Translations under genes and position numbers: made by a program
DNA from: Sphingomonas mali NBRC 15500
GTDB taxonomy: Bacteria > Pseudomonadota > Alphaproteobacteria > Sphingomonadales > Sphingomonadaceae
Reading direction: 5' to 3'
DNA length: 64,000 nucleotides
Assembly (NCBI RefSeq): GCF_001598415.1
Contig: NZ_BCYX01000003.1
Coordinates: forward strand, 124,001-188,000
The notes under the pieces: generated by a model
The model's input: only the letters and a program-made list of their open reading frames with translations
What the model was told of the DNA's origin: nothing
The model's database searches: none
In this document: positions 18,613 through 27,736 of the stretch, in pieces
Position numbering within the stretch: the stretch's first letter is position 1
How the letters are laid out: every line of letters starts with the position of its first letter

Positions 18613-18877
18613 TAGTTCAGGCGTGAACATCTTCAACAGCTGCGCGGTATCGATCTTCCCGAGTGTGAGGATATCCGCATTCGTCAGGCTGAAGTCGAGC
18701 GCTTTACAATCAAGCCCGTCAACGGTCGCTGGCGCATCGGGCGCCTGCGCATGGACCGTACCGGAAAGGCTGACGACCACGGCCAAGCCCAGGTATGGCA
18801 TGCCGGCCTTCTTCATCTTTGATCCTCCCACGAGCGCCGCCGGGGCGGCACAATCCCCATGTCTCAATCGACGTCGC

Positions 18878-21800
18878 TCAATGCCCGGTCGGTGCCGCTG
18901 GCCGGGTCGGCACCTCCTCCACCAACAACCGAACCGGTCCAAGCAGCCCCGACGGGAGAAGCTTACTGTCGGCAGCATAGGTGGACTGGGGCGCATAGGT
19001 GACCGGGGTGGCGCCTGGCTGTTTGTCGCCGATCAGGCGGTTGGGCCAAAGGTTCACGATTTCAACGTCCAGCCTATTCGTTCCGCGCTTGAGGAGCGAT
19101 GCCAGGTCGAGGCGATAGGGTGCATGCCACAAAGTGGCGACCTCCTTGCCGTTCACCGAAATCGTGGCGACATCGCGTACGGTACCGAGGTCGAGGATTA
19201 CGCGGCGCCCCTTGCCCAGGTCTTCCCGATCGACGGCGAGCGCGTGGCTGTAGGTGGCCGCACCCGAAAAGTAGCGGATGCGTGGGTCGGCGTTGCTCGA
19301 CCAGTCGCTCAACCGCGGGAAAGTCGCCGTTGCCGGTGCCCCTCGCCCCGGTTGGAAGCGTACCGACCAAGGCCCGGTAATTTGCCTGGCCGCGATCAGA
19401 TGCGGGCTCGGCACGTTCTCGCCAGTGGCGCTACCGGGACGGCGAAACACTACAAAGCCCGCCTCAAATGGTGCAAGATTGAGTTCGACCCGCGTCAGGT
19501 CTCGGCCGACCCGATAGGTTAGTGGCCTGATCTCGCCCGTCTCGGGAACCCAATAGTCAGCCGCACGTCCCTTTGCGCGGAACCCGACCGTGACCTGACG
19601 AGGCTGATCGGACCTGCTCGAGATGTAATAAATGTCGGCATCGTCCGTCCGGCGATGAAGCGACATCAGCGGCACGCCGGAGGGGACCTGAACATCCGGC
19701 GCGATCGTCAACGCATCGAGGGCCGGACCAAGCGTCGGGCTTGCGATGATCCGCCCTTTACCGAAATGGCCATTCGCGTCGGCGGCACCCCAAAGGGCGG
19801 CAACGGCGGACGCGAATGCCGCCTGGTCGGCCATGCCGAGGGCGGCCTGGGGCCGTTTCGCGACAACCGTCCCCCCCGCATCGACCAGCTCGGCAATCTT
19901 GCGCACGACCGGCAATGTCATGTGCGTGACATAATCCGGCACGTACAATACGCGGTAGGCCATCCCGCTGTCGGTGACGATCGATCCGTCGCGCACGCTC
20001 ATGCGATTGAGGAGCGCGTCCGCGTTCACATAATCATAGCCATAACCGTCGGGCACGGTTCGGTCGGGCTGGTGCTCGAACCGCTGCGTCAGATTCTCTT
20101 CCTCGCCGTAAAAGCAGGCGACATCCGCTACATACTGGCCCTGTTGAAGCATCCATGAGGTTCGAGCCAGATAGTCGACCCAGGGCTTCGCACGCTCCGC
20201 CCAGGTGTCGTTCCGGTTGAAGAACTGACCGAAGAACGCCATTGCCAGTCCAGGCTTCTTGTCGACGAAGGGCTGCAAGTGGGATTCGTGCAGCAGGATC
20301 CGGTTCACACCCTCGGCGAAGATCTGGTCGGCGACGGGCTTCAACATCGCGGGAGAGAAGGCCCAGGGATCGCTGCCGGCCGCCACGGTGAGCGATTCGG
20401 CCGCTACCAACTTTTTGCCATAGATATGCGCGGCCGAGGCTGCTTCCCTGAGATCGGCCACGAGACTTGGCTGGCCAGGATCGGTTGCGAAGGGGCGATA
20501 CCAGAACTCGGCGGTCGGAATGTCGGATTGAGCTTTGGCCGTCAGCCCGTCGCTGATCGCACGCGGCGTGTCGCCCTGGACCTCCGTATAATAGGCCATG
20601 CCATTGCGGTGCGCTTCGGCAGCGAGAACGGCATAATGGTTCTGGACCACCAGGTCCTTGAGCGTCTGTCGGAAGTCGAACAGGAAGGCTTCGCTCCGGG
20701 CGCTGTTTTCAACCACGCGCCCGGCGAGGACAGGTAAGTAGGGTGTTGGATCGTAGCCGCGCAATCGCTTGAAGTCGGCGAGGATCCCAGGAGTCCAGTT
20801 CTGCACGCCCGCTTCCCAACTGTCGGTCAGCAGGGCAGTGACGCCGTTCGGACCCAAGGAAACATGGCTTTTGTCGCGGTAAAGAGCGAATAGCCCGTCA
20901 ACGTAGCTGCGCACCGCGGCGGCATCGAGCTTGTCCACTTCGAGGCCTGTAGCGGAGGGTTCCGCCGGGCCGTTGACTTGGCCGGTGAGCGACCAGCCGA
21001 AGCGGAGGATCGTCCACGAACCCTTTGGCGGTGTCCAATCCAACGTTCCATCCGGCTGCACGCGCGACGTCAGATCTACGACGTCGCTTGTCGGTATACC
21101 CGTGTCCGGAGCCGGCAGCGCACGTTGATCGACAATCGACTGGAACCCCGCCTTCGCTTCGAACTGATCCAGGCGAGGGCTGCCCTGAAGCTTCAACAAG
21201 CGGAGTCGGATTTCGCTTGGGCGGCTCGGATTGGGAAAGCCGGGGGGAAGGCCGAGCAACGCGCGGCCAGCTGGTGGCCGCGCGAAACGGACGCGAACAT
21301 AGCGGGCGGAAGTAGCGGGTATGGAGAAAGTCTGCTGCATCGCCGGCTTCTCGGCGCCGCTCGCCGGGACGGAGCGGATGGACCGGAACGCCCGGCCATC
21401 ATCGCTGGCCAGAAGCTCGACCGCCGGCCAGCCCGAATGACCTGTATCGACCGCCGCGGTGACGGCACGAATGGTTTGAACATGTCCAAGATCGATGTCG
21501 ATCGCGAGGCCGGGTTCCCCGATGGGCAGATCGACCGACCCGGTGAGGTCGGTCGGAGCCGTAGCGAGCGCGGGAAGCGGCTTTCCGCCGCTGGAATAGG
21601 CGCCGCTCAAATCCGCATCGGCGGCCGGCGAGCGAAAAGCGATGGTCGGACCGTCTCCCCGAGCTTTGGCGCCCGCAGCGGTGCCGGTCGCCGGCACCCC
21701 CACCGAAAGGAAGGGCCCGGTGATGTCGCCCGGCGTCGGAAGGTTGAGATGAAGGCGCTCTCCACCGGCAACCTGGGTCGTCGACCAGACATATTTTTTC

Positions 21801-22252
21801 ATGGCTTGCTCGGGCTTTACCCACGGCGCGCCAGTCTGACTCCAGCCGGGTGACCCGGCGATCGTTACTTCCATCCCCGCCGCTCGCGCCTGCCGAACCG
21901 CTCCACGGTAGATAGCCGACCAGCCATCGCTCATGAACGGCAGAGGACGATCAACCACGGGCTGTTCCAACATGCCTCCCGCGAAAGCGTGCACCCCGCC
22001 GATGCCGATACGCTGCATCCATTCGAGATCGAGTTGCGCACCTTCCGCTGTCACGTTGCCGCTCATCCAATGCCACCAGACCTGCGGCTTGGCTGCCTGT
22101 GGCGGCGTTCGAAATCCGGCAAGGAGAGCGTCTTTCGCCCCGGAGTCGCTCACTGGCGAGGCAGCGGGCGAGGCGGCAGGTTGCCCGATGGCCGAACCCG
22201 TGCTCAGAAGGGCAAGGATTACCCCGTATCGATGCCTTCTGCTCCACCCCAT
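18878..22252 (-). CDS. GH106-type alpha-L-rhamnosidase
   Basis: A 1124-residue exported hydrolase. After a signal peptide (VILALLSTGSAIGQ) comes the GH106 hallmark PQVWWHWMSGNVTAEGAQLDLEWM-type region, then a TIM-barrel body (AGSPGWSQTGAPW, LLTDSWEAGVQNWTPG, LVAAESLTVA) and C-terminal beta-sandwich domains ending in NLWPNRLIGDKQPG. GH106 enzymes remove terminal alpha-L-rhamnose from plant glycosides and pectic polymers. The ATG at 22252 (MGWSRRHR) has GGAG eight bases upstream; the longer frame to 22384 is unsupported. It lies downstream of two esterase-like genes and a TonB receptor on the same strand, suggesting release of rhamnose from an imported or periplasmic conjugate. Confidence 0.88.
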   Translation of the reverse strand: MGWSRRHRYGVILALLSTGSAIGQPAASPAASPVSDSGAKDALLAGFRTPPQAAKPQVWWHWMSGNVTAEGAQLDLEWMQRIGIGGVHAFAGGMLEQPVVDRPLPFMSDGWSAIYRGAVRQARAAGMEVTIAGSPGWSQTGAPWVKPEQAMKKYVWSTTQVAGGERLHLNLPTPGDITGPFLSVGVPATGTAAGAKARGDGPTIAFRSPAADADLSGAYSSGGKPLPALATAPTDLTGSVDLPIGEPGLAIDIDLGHVQTIRAVTAAVDTGHSGWPAVELLASDDGRAFRSIRSVPASGAEKPAMQQTFSIPATSARYVRVRFARPPAGRALLGLPPGFPNPSRPSEIRLRLLKLQGSPRLDQFEAKAGFQSIVDQRALPAPDTGIPTSDVVDLTSRVQPDGTLDWTPPKGSWTILRFGWSLTGQVNGPAEPSATGLEVDKLDAAAVRSYVDGLFALYRDKSHVSLGPNGVTALLTDSWEAGVQNWTPGILADFKRLRGYDPTPYLPVLAGRVVENSARSEAFLFDFRQTLKDLVVQNHYAVLAAEAHRNGMAYYTEVQGDTPRAISDGLTAKAQSDIPTAEFWYRPFATDPGQPSLVADLREAASAAHIYGKKLVAAESLTVAAGSDPWAFSPAMLKPVADQIFAEGVNRILLHESHLQPFVDKKPGLAMAFFGQFFNRNDTWAERAKPWVDYLARTSWMLQQGQYVADVACFYGEEENLTQRFEHQPDRTVPDGYGYDYVNADALLNRMSVRDGSIVTDSGMAYRVLYVPDYVTHMTLPVVRKIAELVDAGGTVVAKRPQAALGMADQAAFASAVAALWGAADANGHFGKGRIIASPTLGPALDALTIAPDVQVPSGVPLMSLHRRTDDADIYYISSRSDQPRQVTVGFRAKGRAADYWVPETGEIRPLTYRVGRDLTRVELNLAPFEAGFVVFRRPGSATGENVPSPHLIAARQITGPWSVRFQPGRGAPATATFPRLSDWSSNADPRIRYFSGAATYSHALAVDREDLGKGRRVILDLGTVRDVATISVNGKEVATLWHAPYRLDLASLLKRGTNRLDVEIVNLWPNRLIGDKQPGATPVTYAPQSTYAADSKLLPSGLLGPVRLLVEEVPTRPAAPTGH

Positions 22253-22500
22253 TGATTGCACTCCAATATTATTGTTGCACAGGGGGCACGCCGACAAGCG
22301 ACACCACCGACTGCCAGGCGCGGTCCCCAGGCGCTCCTCACGATCCGACAGGAACTGGCTCACGGTTTGGCGGAGAAGGCACACTGGGCCTGCCCCCCGC
22401 TACGCGGAAAGGCGAAGGCGATTTCAGTGGGCATTTCACCGTTTCACAGTCAGGATGATCGCTCTGAAACGGCAACAGCCCGGCCCCATTGCAGGCATGG

Positions 22501-23547
22501 TTAGGTACTTTCGCGAATAGAGAGACCGCGGCGAAGAGCATTCAAGACTGCGGCGTTGAAGTATTTGCCTACGCGGGTGTTGGGGCCGATGATATCGAAA
22601 CCGTGATACGCCCCGGGCACGACGACAAGATCTGTCGGAACACCGGCGTCCACGAGGCGATGCGCATATGCAATATCTTCGTCCACGAACAGGTCGATCG
22701 AACCCACACCAATGAAGGTGGGCGGCAGCCCGGCCAGATCCTTGTATCTCGCGGGCACGGCCTGGGCTGGGACGGAACCGGTGCCCGGTCCTTGACCGAG
22801 AAATGACTGCCAACCAAATCGATTTTCTGCTTCTTTCCAGACCAGCGTGCCGATGGGAGAAGCAGGATGGTGAGTGACGCCGGTCCGGTCATCGAGCATC
22901 GGATAGATCAGCGCCTGATAGGCAAGTTTCACTTCCTTTCGGTCGCGCGCCGTTAGCGCCAACAGCGCGGCATGACCGCCGCCCGCGCTTCCGCCCATGA
23001 CCGCTATCCGAGCAGGATCGACGCCAAGGTCCTGTGCGTTGGAATGCAGCCACCTTAGAGCCGCATAATTGTCCTCTATGGATCCCTTAAACGTCGTTTC
23101 CGGAGCAAGCCGGTAATCGACGGTAACAACCACGCAATCCAACTCGGCGGCTAACGCTTGTACGTCACAAATCCTCCCAACGGCATCGCCCAAGACGAAT
23201 CCGCCTCCATGCGTGTAGAGAATAGCGGGCCGGTCGCTTCCCGGTCGCGCGTTGACCACATATATCGGCACCATATAACCGTCATAGCTCCGGACGAGGT
23301 GCTTGGTGAAGCTGGGCGACGGCAACGCTGGAAGCGTGAAGATTTTCCCCAGGGCTACACGCTGCGCCGCAAGCGTCTGAGCGTTGAGCGGGGGCTGGCC
23401 GGCAGATGCCTTCATCATGTCGGCCGCCATTGGTCGGAGCTCTGGATCGACGAAGGCCAGGTTCGCCTCCGCCGAATAGGCCTTTGACCCGAAGAAGCCA
23501 CACGCGGCCGCGCCGATCATAAGATCACGTCTGCCAATTTTCAGCAT
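22501..23547 (-). CDS. Exported alpha/beta hydrolase, HSL-type esterase
   Basis: A 348-residue esterase of the hormone-sensitive-lipase (family IV) group. It shows the oxyanion-hole HGGG at 113-116, the nucleophile elbow GGSAGG (Ser187), an acidic residue in DLFVDED and a histidine in AYHGFD. The N-terminus MLKIGRRDLMIGAAACGFFG has a twin-arginine-like motif followed by a hydrophobic segment, so Tat or Sec export is likely. The ATG at 23547 follows AGGAGA. Likely role: cleaving acyl or aryl esters from a plant conjugate before or together with the GH106 and GH3 enzymes. Confidence 0.87.
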   Translation of the reverse strand: MLKIGRRDLMIGAAACGFFGSKAYSAEANLAFVDPELRPMAADMMKASAGQPPLNAQTLAAQRVALGKIFTLPALPSPSFTKHLVRSYDGYMVPIYVVNARPGSDRPAILYTHGGGFVLGDAVGRICDVQALAAELDCVVVTVDYRLAPETTFKGSIEDNYAALRWLHSNAQDLGVDPARIAVMGGSAGGGHAALLALTARDRKEVKLAYQALIYPMLDDRTGVTHHPASPIGTLVWKEAENRFGWQSFLGQGPGTGSVPAQAVPARYKDLAGLPPTFIGVGSIDLFVDEDIAYAHRLVDAGVPTDLVVVPGAYHGFDIIGPNTRVGKYFNAAVLNALRRGLSIREST

Positions 23548-23640
23548 TTGCGCTCTCCTGTTGTGGTCATGTTTTTCTGTGAAGCGAACGATGGGCCGCG
23601 CCAAACCAGTTGCTTGAACTCGTGGGAAAGCAGCCTACCG

Positions 23641-24711
23641 CTACCGCGATTTCAGATACCGATCGAAGAAGCTGACGATCATATCCCAGCTTGGCGTTAC
23701 CGGTTGAGGTATCTCGACCTTGCAGCCGTCTGAGCTGGTCGACCGGATCGTCGCGCCATAGGCAAGGCTCGGGTCGGACATCATCTGATACCAGGTGCCG
23801 TGTCCCGCGATCGGCAAGCTCAGGAAGCTGGCGGTATGACACGCCTTGTTGAGCGCTTGGTAGAACATCTCGCCCTGGCCATATGGCACAGCGGAATCCC
23901 GTTCGCCGTGGATCACCATGATGGGCGGATCGGCCTTGCTGATGTAGCGGATCGGATTGGCGCGCTCGACGGCGTCGGGGCAGCTATTGAGCGCGCAGCC
24001 GATCAGCAGGGATTCGGGCGAGCCTGCTGAGGCGTGGCAGAATGGCGCCGTCAGCGAGGCCGGAGCCTTGGGATCGCAGGGGCGAAGGGCCGCAGGGTCC
24101 ATCTGCAGAAAATCGGTCGGGGGGTAGAAGGCAATCGCGGCTTGAACCGCGCTGGAAATCCCGGTGACGCCTTCCCCTCCCTCCAGTTCCGGGACATCGC
24201 CTGTCACCGCGGCCATGGCCGAAGTCCAGCCGCCCGAGCTTTCACCGATGATGCCGATGTGACCACCGTCCAGACCATATTTTCCGGCGTTCGACCGCAG
24301 CCAGCGAATGGCCGCCTTGATGTCATACACTTGGGCAGGGAAGCGCGCCTGGGTCGACGACCGGATCGACACGCCGGCGACCGCATAACCGCGCGGGACC
24401 AGAATGGCCGCAAGTCCCTGAGCATCCATCTTCCCGTTGTCGGCCATCCAGGCCGATCCGTGCGTGAAGATCACGACAGGAACCGGCTTACTGCGATCCT
24501 TAGGCAGGTAGAGATCAAGCAAATGACCCTGCCCGGTCGCAGCGTCGGACTTGGCGTAGGCGACATCTCGCTCCGTCGGTGCCGGTCCGGGGAGTGGAAG
24601 TGGTGGCTTAAACGCGGTGTTTTGGGCGCTCGCCGGCCTGGCGACCATCGCTCCAATGACCGCGGTCAGGATTGCCGCTATCCCAAGGGCCCGGATCTTC
24701 TTTCGTGTCAT
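23641..24711 (-). CDS. Exported alpha/beta hydrolase (BD-FAE/acetyl-esterase-like)
   Basis: A 356-residue hydrolase with a signal peptide (GIAAILTAVIGAMVARPASAQ). The THGSAW oxyanion region is near 84, the nucleophile motif GESSGG gives Ser158, the acid is in IHGERDSAVP, and the histidine is in AGHGTWY. The fold resembles bifunctional feruloyl/acetyl-xylan esterases and related carboxylesterases. It begins 74 bases after the TonB receptor and precedes the second esterase by 93 bases, so the four genes are likely one operon. The ribosome-binding site is weak. Substrate specificity cannot be read. Confidence 0.83.
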   Translation of the reverse strand: MTRKKIRALGIAAILTAVIGAMVARPASAQNTAFKPPLPLPGPAPTERDVAYAKSDAATGQGHLLDLYLPKDRSKPVPVVIFTHGSAWMADNGKMDAQGLAAILVPRGYAVAGVSIRSSTQARFPAQVYDIKAAIRWLRSNAGKYGLDGGHIGIIGESSGGWTSAMAAVTGDVPELEGGEGVTGISSAVQAAIAFYPPTDFLQMDPAALRPCDPKAPASLTAPFCHASAGSPESLLIGCALNSCPDAVERANPIRYISKADPPIMVIHGERDSAVPYGQGEMFYQALNKACHTASFLSLPIAGHGTWYQMMSDPSLAYGATIRSTSSDGCKVEIPQPVTPSWDMIVSFFDRYLKSR

Positions 24712-24785
24712 AAGCGGTCAGCCAACATTCCAGATGGGGAGATGGCGGCGCCGCCGAGTTGAGGCTCGGCGGCACCTGAGGGAGC

Positions 24786-27134
24786 TCAGAACTTGCGGGA
24801 CACACGGACTCCGTAGGTCCGGCGCGGCCCAAGGTATTCGGCGGAATTAATTAGACCTACGACGTAAGTTTTGTTGGCGAGGTTTCGACCGAATAGTTCA
24901 GCCTGCCAGGGCCCGTTTTCATATCGAAGGAATGCATCGAACGTCGTGTATCCCTTCATGAGGAAGTAGTCTGTATCCTGGAAGATCGACGCGAACTGGC
25001 TGCTTGTATGCTGAACTTGTACGCGGGGTGTCAGCGTACCCTTGCCGAGCGGAATAGCATAACCGACCGAAGCGTTGAGGGTCAGCTCAGGCGAATATGG
25101 ATTCGCCTGGCCCGAAAGATTCACCAGGTACGGCCCATAGTCGAAGCAAAGTGGCGGGTTACTCGCCGCTCCCGAGGCACATTGCGGCCCAAGGAATCCG
25201 CCTGGCAGGCGATAGGAGGCCACGGCGGTGATGCTACCGACCTTCGACTTGTTGTAAGCCAAGCCAGCGTCGAGCGAGAGAGGCCCGAAGCGAGCCTGCG
25301 CGGAAGCTTCGATTCCCCATACCTTCGCATCGCCCACATTTCGAACCGAACTCTGGGTCGTTAACGGATTGAGCACCTGCTGCTGCATGCCGCGATAGTT
25401 CATGTAATAAGCGCCAATCTGTGTGCTGACGCGATTGTCCAGAAACCGGCTCTTCCAGCCGATCTCATAATCCATCACCTTCTCGGGTCCGAAGAAGTCA
25501 TTGGCGCTGTTTACGCCGCCGCCCTTGTAGCCGTTCGCAACGAATGCGTAGAAGAAGTTCGTGGGGCTGGCTTGCCAATTGAGCGAGATTTTGCCTGTTG
25601 GCGTATTCTTCTTGTACACTCCTGTGATGGGAAGAGTCAGATTCGCTGCGGGGATGCGTGCGGCCCCCCCGGACGATAGCTTATCGAAGCTCTCGCGTGC
25701 ACCGATTTGGATCTGCAGAGAATCGGTAAGCTGGTATCCGACCTGCCCGAAGATGCCCATCAACTGTTGAGTTACGGTGCCATCGACGATCAGGTTTGCG
25801 CCCGTCCCATCTTGCGTTGCGGGAACGCCGCTCGAGTAGAGGGTAACCCCACCCGGCGTGTGCCGACGGAAGTAACTCGTGCCCACGAGCCAGGTGAACT
25901 TGCCGGAGTTCGGCGAAATAATGTTGAACTCCTGGCTAAAGTAGTTGTCGTTTGGTCCGATCACTTGCAAAAAGTACCCGCCACCGGCTGCCCCTGGCGC
26001 ACCCGAGAAATCGGTGTCGTCTGCCCGAACCTGCTTTAGATGCTGGAAGCCGGAGAGCGAACGGAAAACGATCCCGCTATCGGTGGTGTAACGCATGTCG
26101 AGGCTGTATCGGTCGGCATATTCGCGCCAGGTCTCATCGAAGTCATATGCGAGATCATATGGCCCCATCGACGTGCGATTCCCATTGTAAACGCTCGGGC
26201 CGTTGTAACCATAATTGTAGAAGCTCGAGGCCGGATCGCACGTGCTGCATGCCGGGCGTGGCCGTCCGGTCAATCCTCCCGGATTACTCGAGTTGAGTTC
26301 CGCCTTGAGCACCGCTTCGAAGTTCGAACTGGGACGCCACAACAAGCTGACGCGGATATTGCGGTCTTCAACCCTTCCCGGTTGAGAATTCGGCTCGTTC
26401 GTTCCAACGGCAACGTTCGGTCCATAATTGTGGAAAAAGCTATCCCGGCTTTCAACGTTGAACGCAACGCGCGCCGCCAGAACGTCCGAAATCGGCAGGT
26501 TGATAGCACCATTGACCCGGCGTTCGTTGTAATTGCCCGCTATGGCTTCGATGTAGCCGCTCACGCCGCCGGTCAGGTCCGGGTTTCGCGAATTGATTTG
26601 CAACGAACCCCCGGTGGAGTTCTGGCCAACGATCGTGCCTTGAGGCCCACGCAACACTGTAACATCGGCGATATCGTAGAATGGCGTCAGGAGCAGGATG
26701 GCTTCGGGCTGGTAGAGTCCATCGTGGAACACTGCAACGCCGGTCGTAATGGATGGTAAAACCGAGTTGTTGCCGAGGCCGCGCAAGTTCACGTTCTGCG
26801 CGATACCGCTCTGGGTAACCGACAGGCCGGGTACCTGGCTGGCAAGATCATTGATGCGAACCACTTGCCGCTCTTGAAGCTGCTGACCGGACACCGCCGA
26901 AATCGAGATGGGGACCGTTTGGATATTGGTCGTGCGGCGCTCGGCCGTCACGATGATGTCATCGACCTTCGAGGAATCCGCCGCGGGTGCCGTTTGGTCG
27001 GGTGCCGGAGCCGCGGTTGTTTGATCGGGCTGGGCCGTAGCGGCCTTATCAGCGCTCGCGGCAGCGGGGAAAGCAAACAAGGACGTTCCGGCCAATAGGC
27101 AGCCGAACGCGGTCATAGTGCGACGATTAATCAT
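24786..27134 (-). CDS. TonB-dependent receptor (glycoside/esterase operon)
   Basis: A 782-residue outer-membrane receptor: signal peptide (LLAGTSLFAFPAAASA), a Gln/Pro/Ala linker, TonB-box-like DDIIVTAERR, a plug (LRGLGNNSVLP, VTVLRGPQGTIVGQNSTGG) and a barrel ending in RTYGVRVSRKF. The ATG at 27134 follows GGGGAGGAAAT, a strong ribosome-binding site. It is the first gene of a minus-strand operon with two esterases and GH106, so it probably imports the plant-derived conjugate acted on by those enzymes. A promoter-like repeat lies about 250 bases upstream, shared with the GH3/hydroquinone operon. Confidence 0.92.
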   Translation of the reverse strand: MINRRTMTAFGCLLAGTSLFAFPAAASADKAATAQPDQTTAAPAPDQTAPAADSSKVDDIIVTAERRTTNIQTVPISISAVSGQQLQERQVVRINDLASQVPGLSVTQSGIAQNVNLRGLGNNSVLPSITTGVAVFHDGLYQPEAILLLTPFYDIADVTVLRGPQGTIVGQNSTGGSLQINSRNPDLTGGVSGYIEAIAGNYNERRVNGAINLPISDVLAARVAFNVESRDSFFHNYGPNVAVGTNEPNSQPGRVEDRNIRVSLLWRPSSNFEAVLKAELNSSNPGGLTGRPRPACSTCDPASSFYNYGYNGPSVYNGNRTSMGPYDLAYDFDETWREYADRYSLDMRYTTDSGIVFRSLSGFQHLKQVRADDTDFSGAPGAAGGGYFLQVIGPNDNYFSQEFNIISPNSGKFTWLVGTSYFRRHTPGGVTLYSSGVPATQDGTGANLIVDGTVTQQLMGIFGQVGYQLTDSLQIQIGARESFDKLSSGGAARIPAANLTLPITGVYKKNTPTGKISLNWQASPTNFFYAFVANGYKGGGVNSANDFFGPEKVMDYEIGWKSRFLDNRVSTQIGAYYMNYRGMQQQVLNPLTTQSSVRNVGDAKVWGIEASAQARFGPLSLDAGLAYNKSKVGSITAVASYRLPGGFLGPQCASGAASNPPLCFDYGPYLVNLSGQANPYSPELTLNASVGYAIPLGKGTLTPRVQVQHTSSQFASIFQDTDYFLMKGYTTFDAFLRYENGPWQAELFGRNLANKTYVVGLINSAEYLGPRRTYGVRVSRKF

Positions 27135-27149
27135 ATTTCCTCCCCTATT

Positions 27150-27311
27150 TTATCGGTGATTGCCTGTGAAAAATTGCTGCTGATCCATGCTCGCGGCATG
27201 ACAGCTGGATCGGAAGCGTGTGCCGCACCGTAGGACTGGCCTCCACGGATTGCCGCGCGATTCGGGACTTGAAATTCCCGGCTGCAGCGAGGCTGCCTTC
27301 GCGTTGATCAT
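27150..27311 (-). CDS. Possible leader ORF upstream of the TonB receptor
   Basis: A 53-codon frame begins at the ATG at 27311, five bases after GGAGAGG, and ends 15 bases before the receptor start. The product (MINAKAASLQPGISS...) matches nothing I recognise and has no signal peptide. The evidence is only the ribosome-binding site and its position relative to repeat copy A, so this is weak. Confidence 0.2.
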   Translation of the reverse strand: MINAKAASLQPGISSPESRGNPWRPVLRCGTRFRSSCHAASMDQQQFFTGNHR

Positions 27312-27360
27312 CAGCTCCTCTCCGTTGTGCGTCTAAATCCTCCCGAACGCCGCGGACCAA

Positions 27361-27452
27361 TGGCTTGGTTGGGAATGCTAGGCGTGGAGGGGCACCGCCT
27401 TCCTGCACAATATCAGCGCGCTTCGGCATGGCTCGGCACGATTTCGCCCGAA
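27361..27452 (-). repeat. Promoter-like repeat, copy A (TonB receptor side)
   Basis: Read on the minus strand, this segment matches 28966-29058 on the plus strand at about 80% over some 92 bases. The 42-base core (27386-27427) differs at only three positions and contains GCTGATATTGTGCAGGAAG. The copies are inverted and flank the AraC gene. Each lies upstream of a structural operon, suggesting a shared promoter or activator site. Confidence 0.8.
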
Positions 27453-27736
27453 AGCGCAGCGCGCCGATGAGGCGAACGATCGTGCGTGTCGGTGCTATTT
27501 TGAGGGCACGAAACGACTATAAAGCAGGGCAACAATTATCGGGAGGAGGACGGTCGCGCTGCTGCGCCTCCCCTTCCCGTTGTGCCGCGATCACGCTCTT
27601 CCGCTATAACCGCATCGACCGTCGCCCCCTCGGGGGCCTAGCGTAGTGCGCTCGCAACGACGTTCGCCTCGCCGTGCTCTATTGAGCGCGGAAGCGGGCT
27701 CCAGGGCTTTTGTCCCAATGACCCGGCGGACGCCGA

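Larger units (their letters stand above)
17816..18816 (-). pseudogene. Small secreted-protein gene interrupted by the IS
   Basis: From 18816 a short protein begins MKKAGMPYLGLAVVVSLSG with a signal peptide (cleavage near VHAQA) and continues through DGLDCKALDFSLTNADIL to codon 68 (18613), where the IS begins. Removing the IS and one TA copy rejoins the frame precisely to 17869, giving a further 17 codons and a TGA at 17818-17816. The pre-insertion gene would thus encode about 85 residues. I do not recognise the protein. It follows the GH106 gene by 61 bases and was probably the last gene of that operon. Confidence 0.65.
27135..27736. other. Long leader between the AraC gene and the TonB receptor
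   Basis: About 600 bases without a convincing gene. It carries repeat copy A (27361-27452) and a 53-codon minus-strand frame at 27150-27311 (MINAKAASL...) preceded by GGAGAGG. That frame lies about as far beyond the repeat core as the ATG at 29122 lies beyond copy B. It could be a leader peptide or chance. Confidence 0.5.

Noticed and set aside
6607..22277. TTATTGTTGCA occurring at about 6608 and 22267, both upstream of genes
   Set aside because: An 11-base match between two of many intergenic regions is expected by chance, and the flanks do not align.
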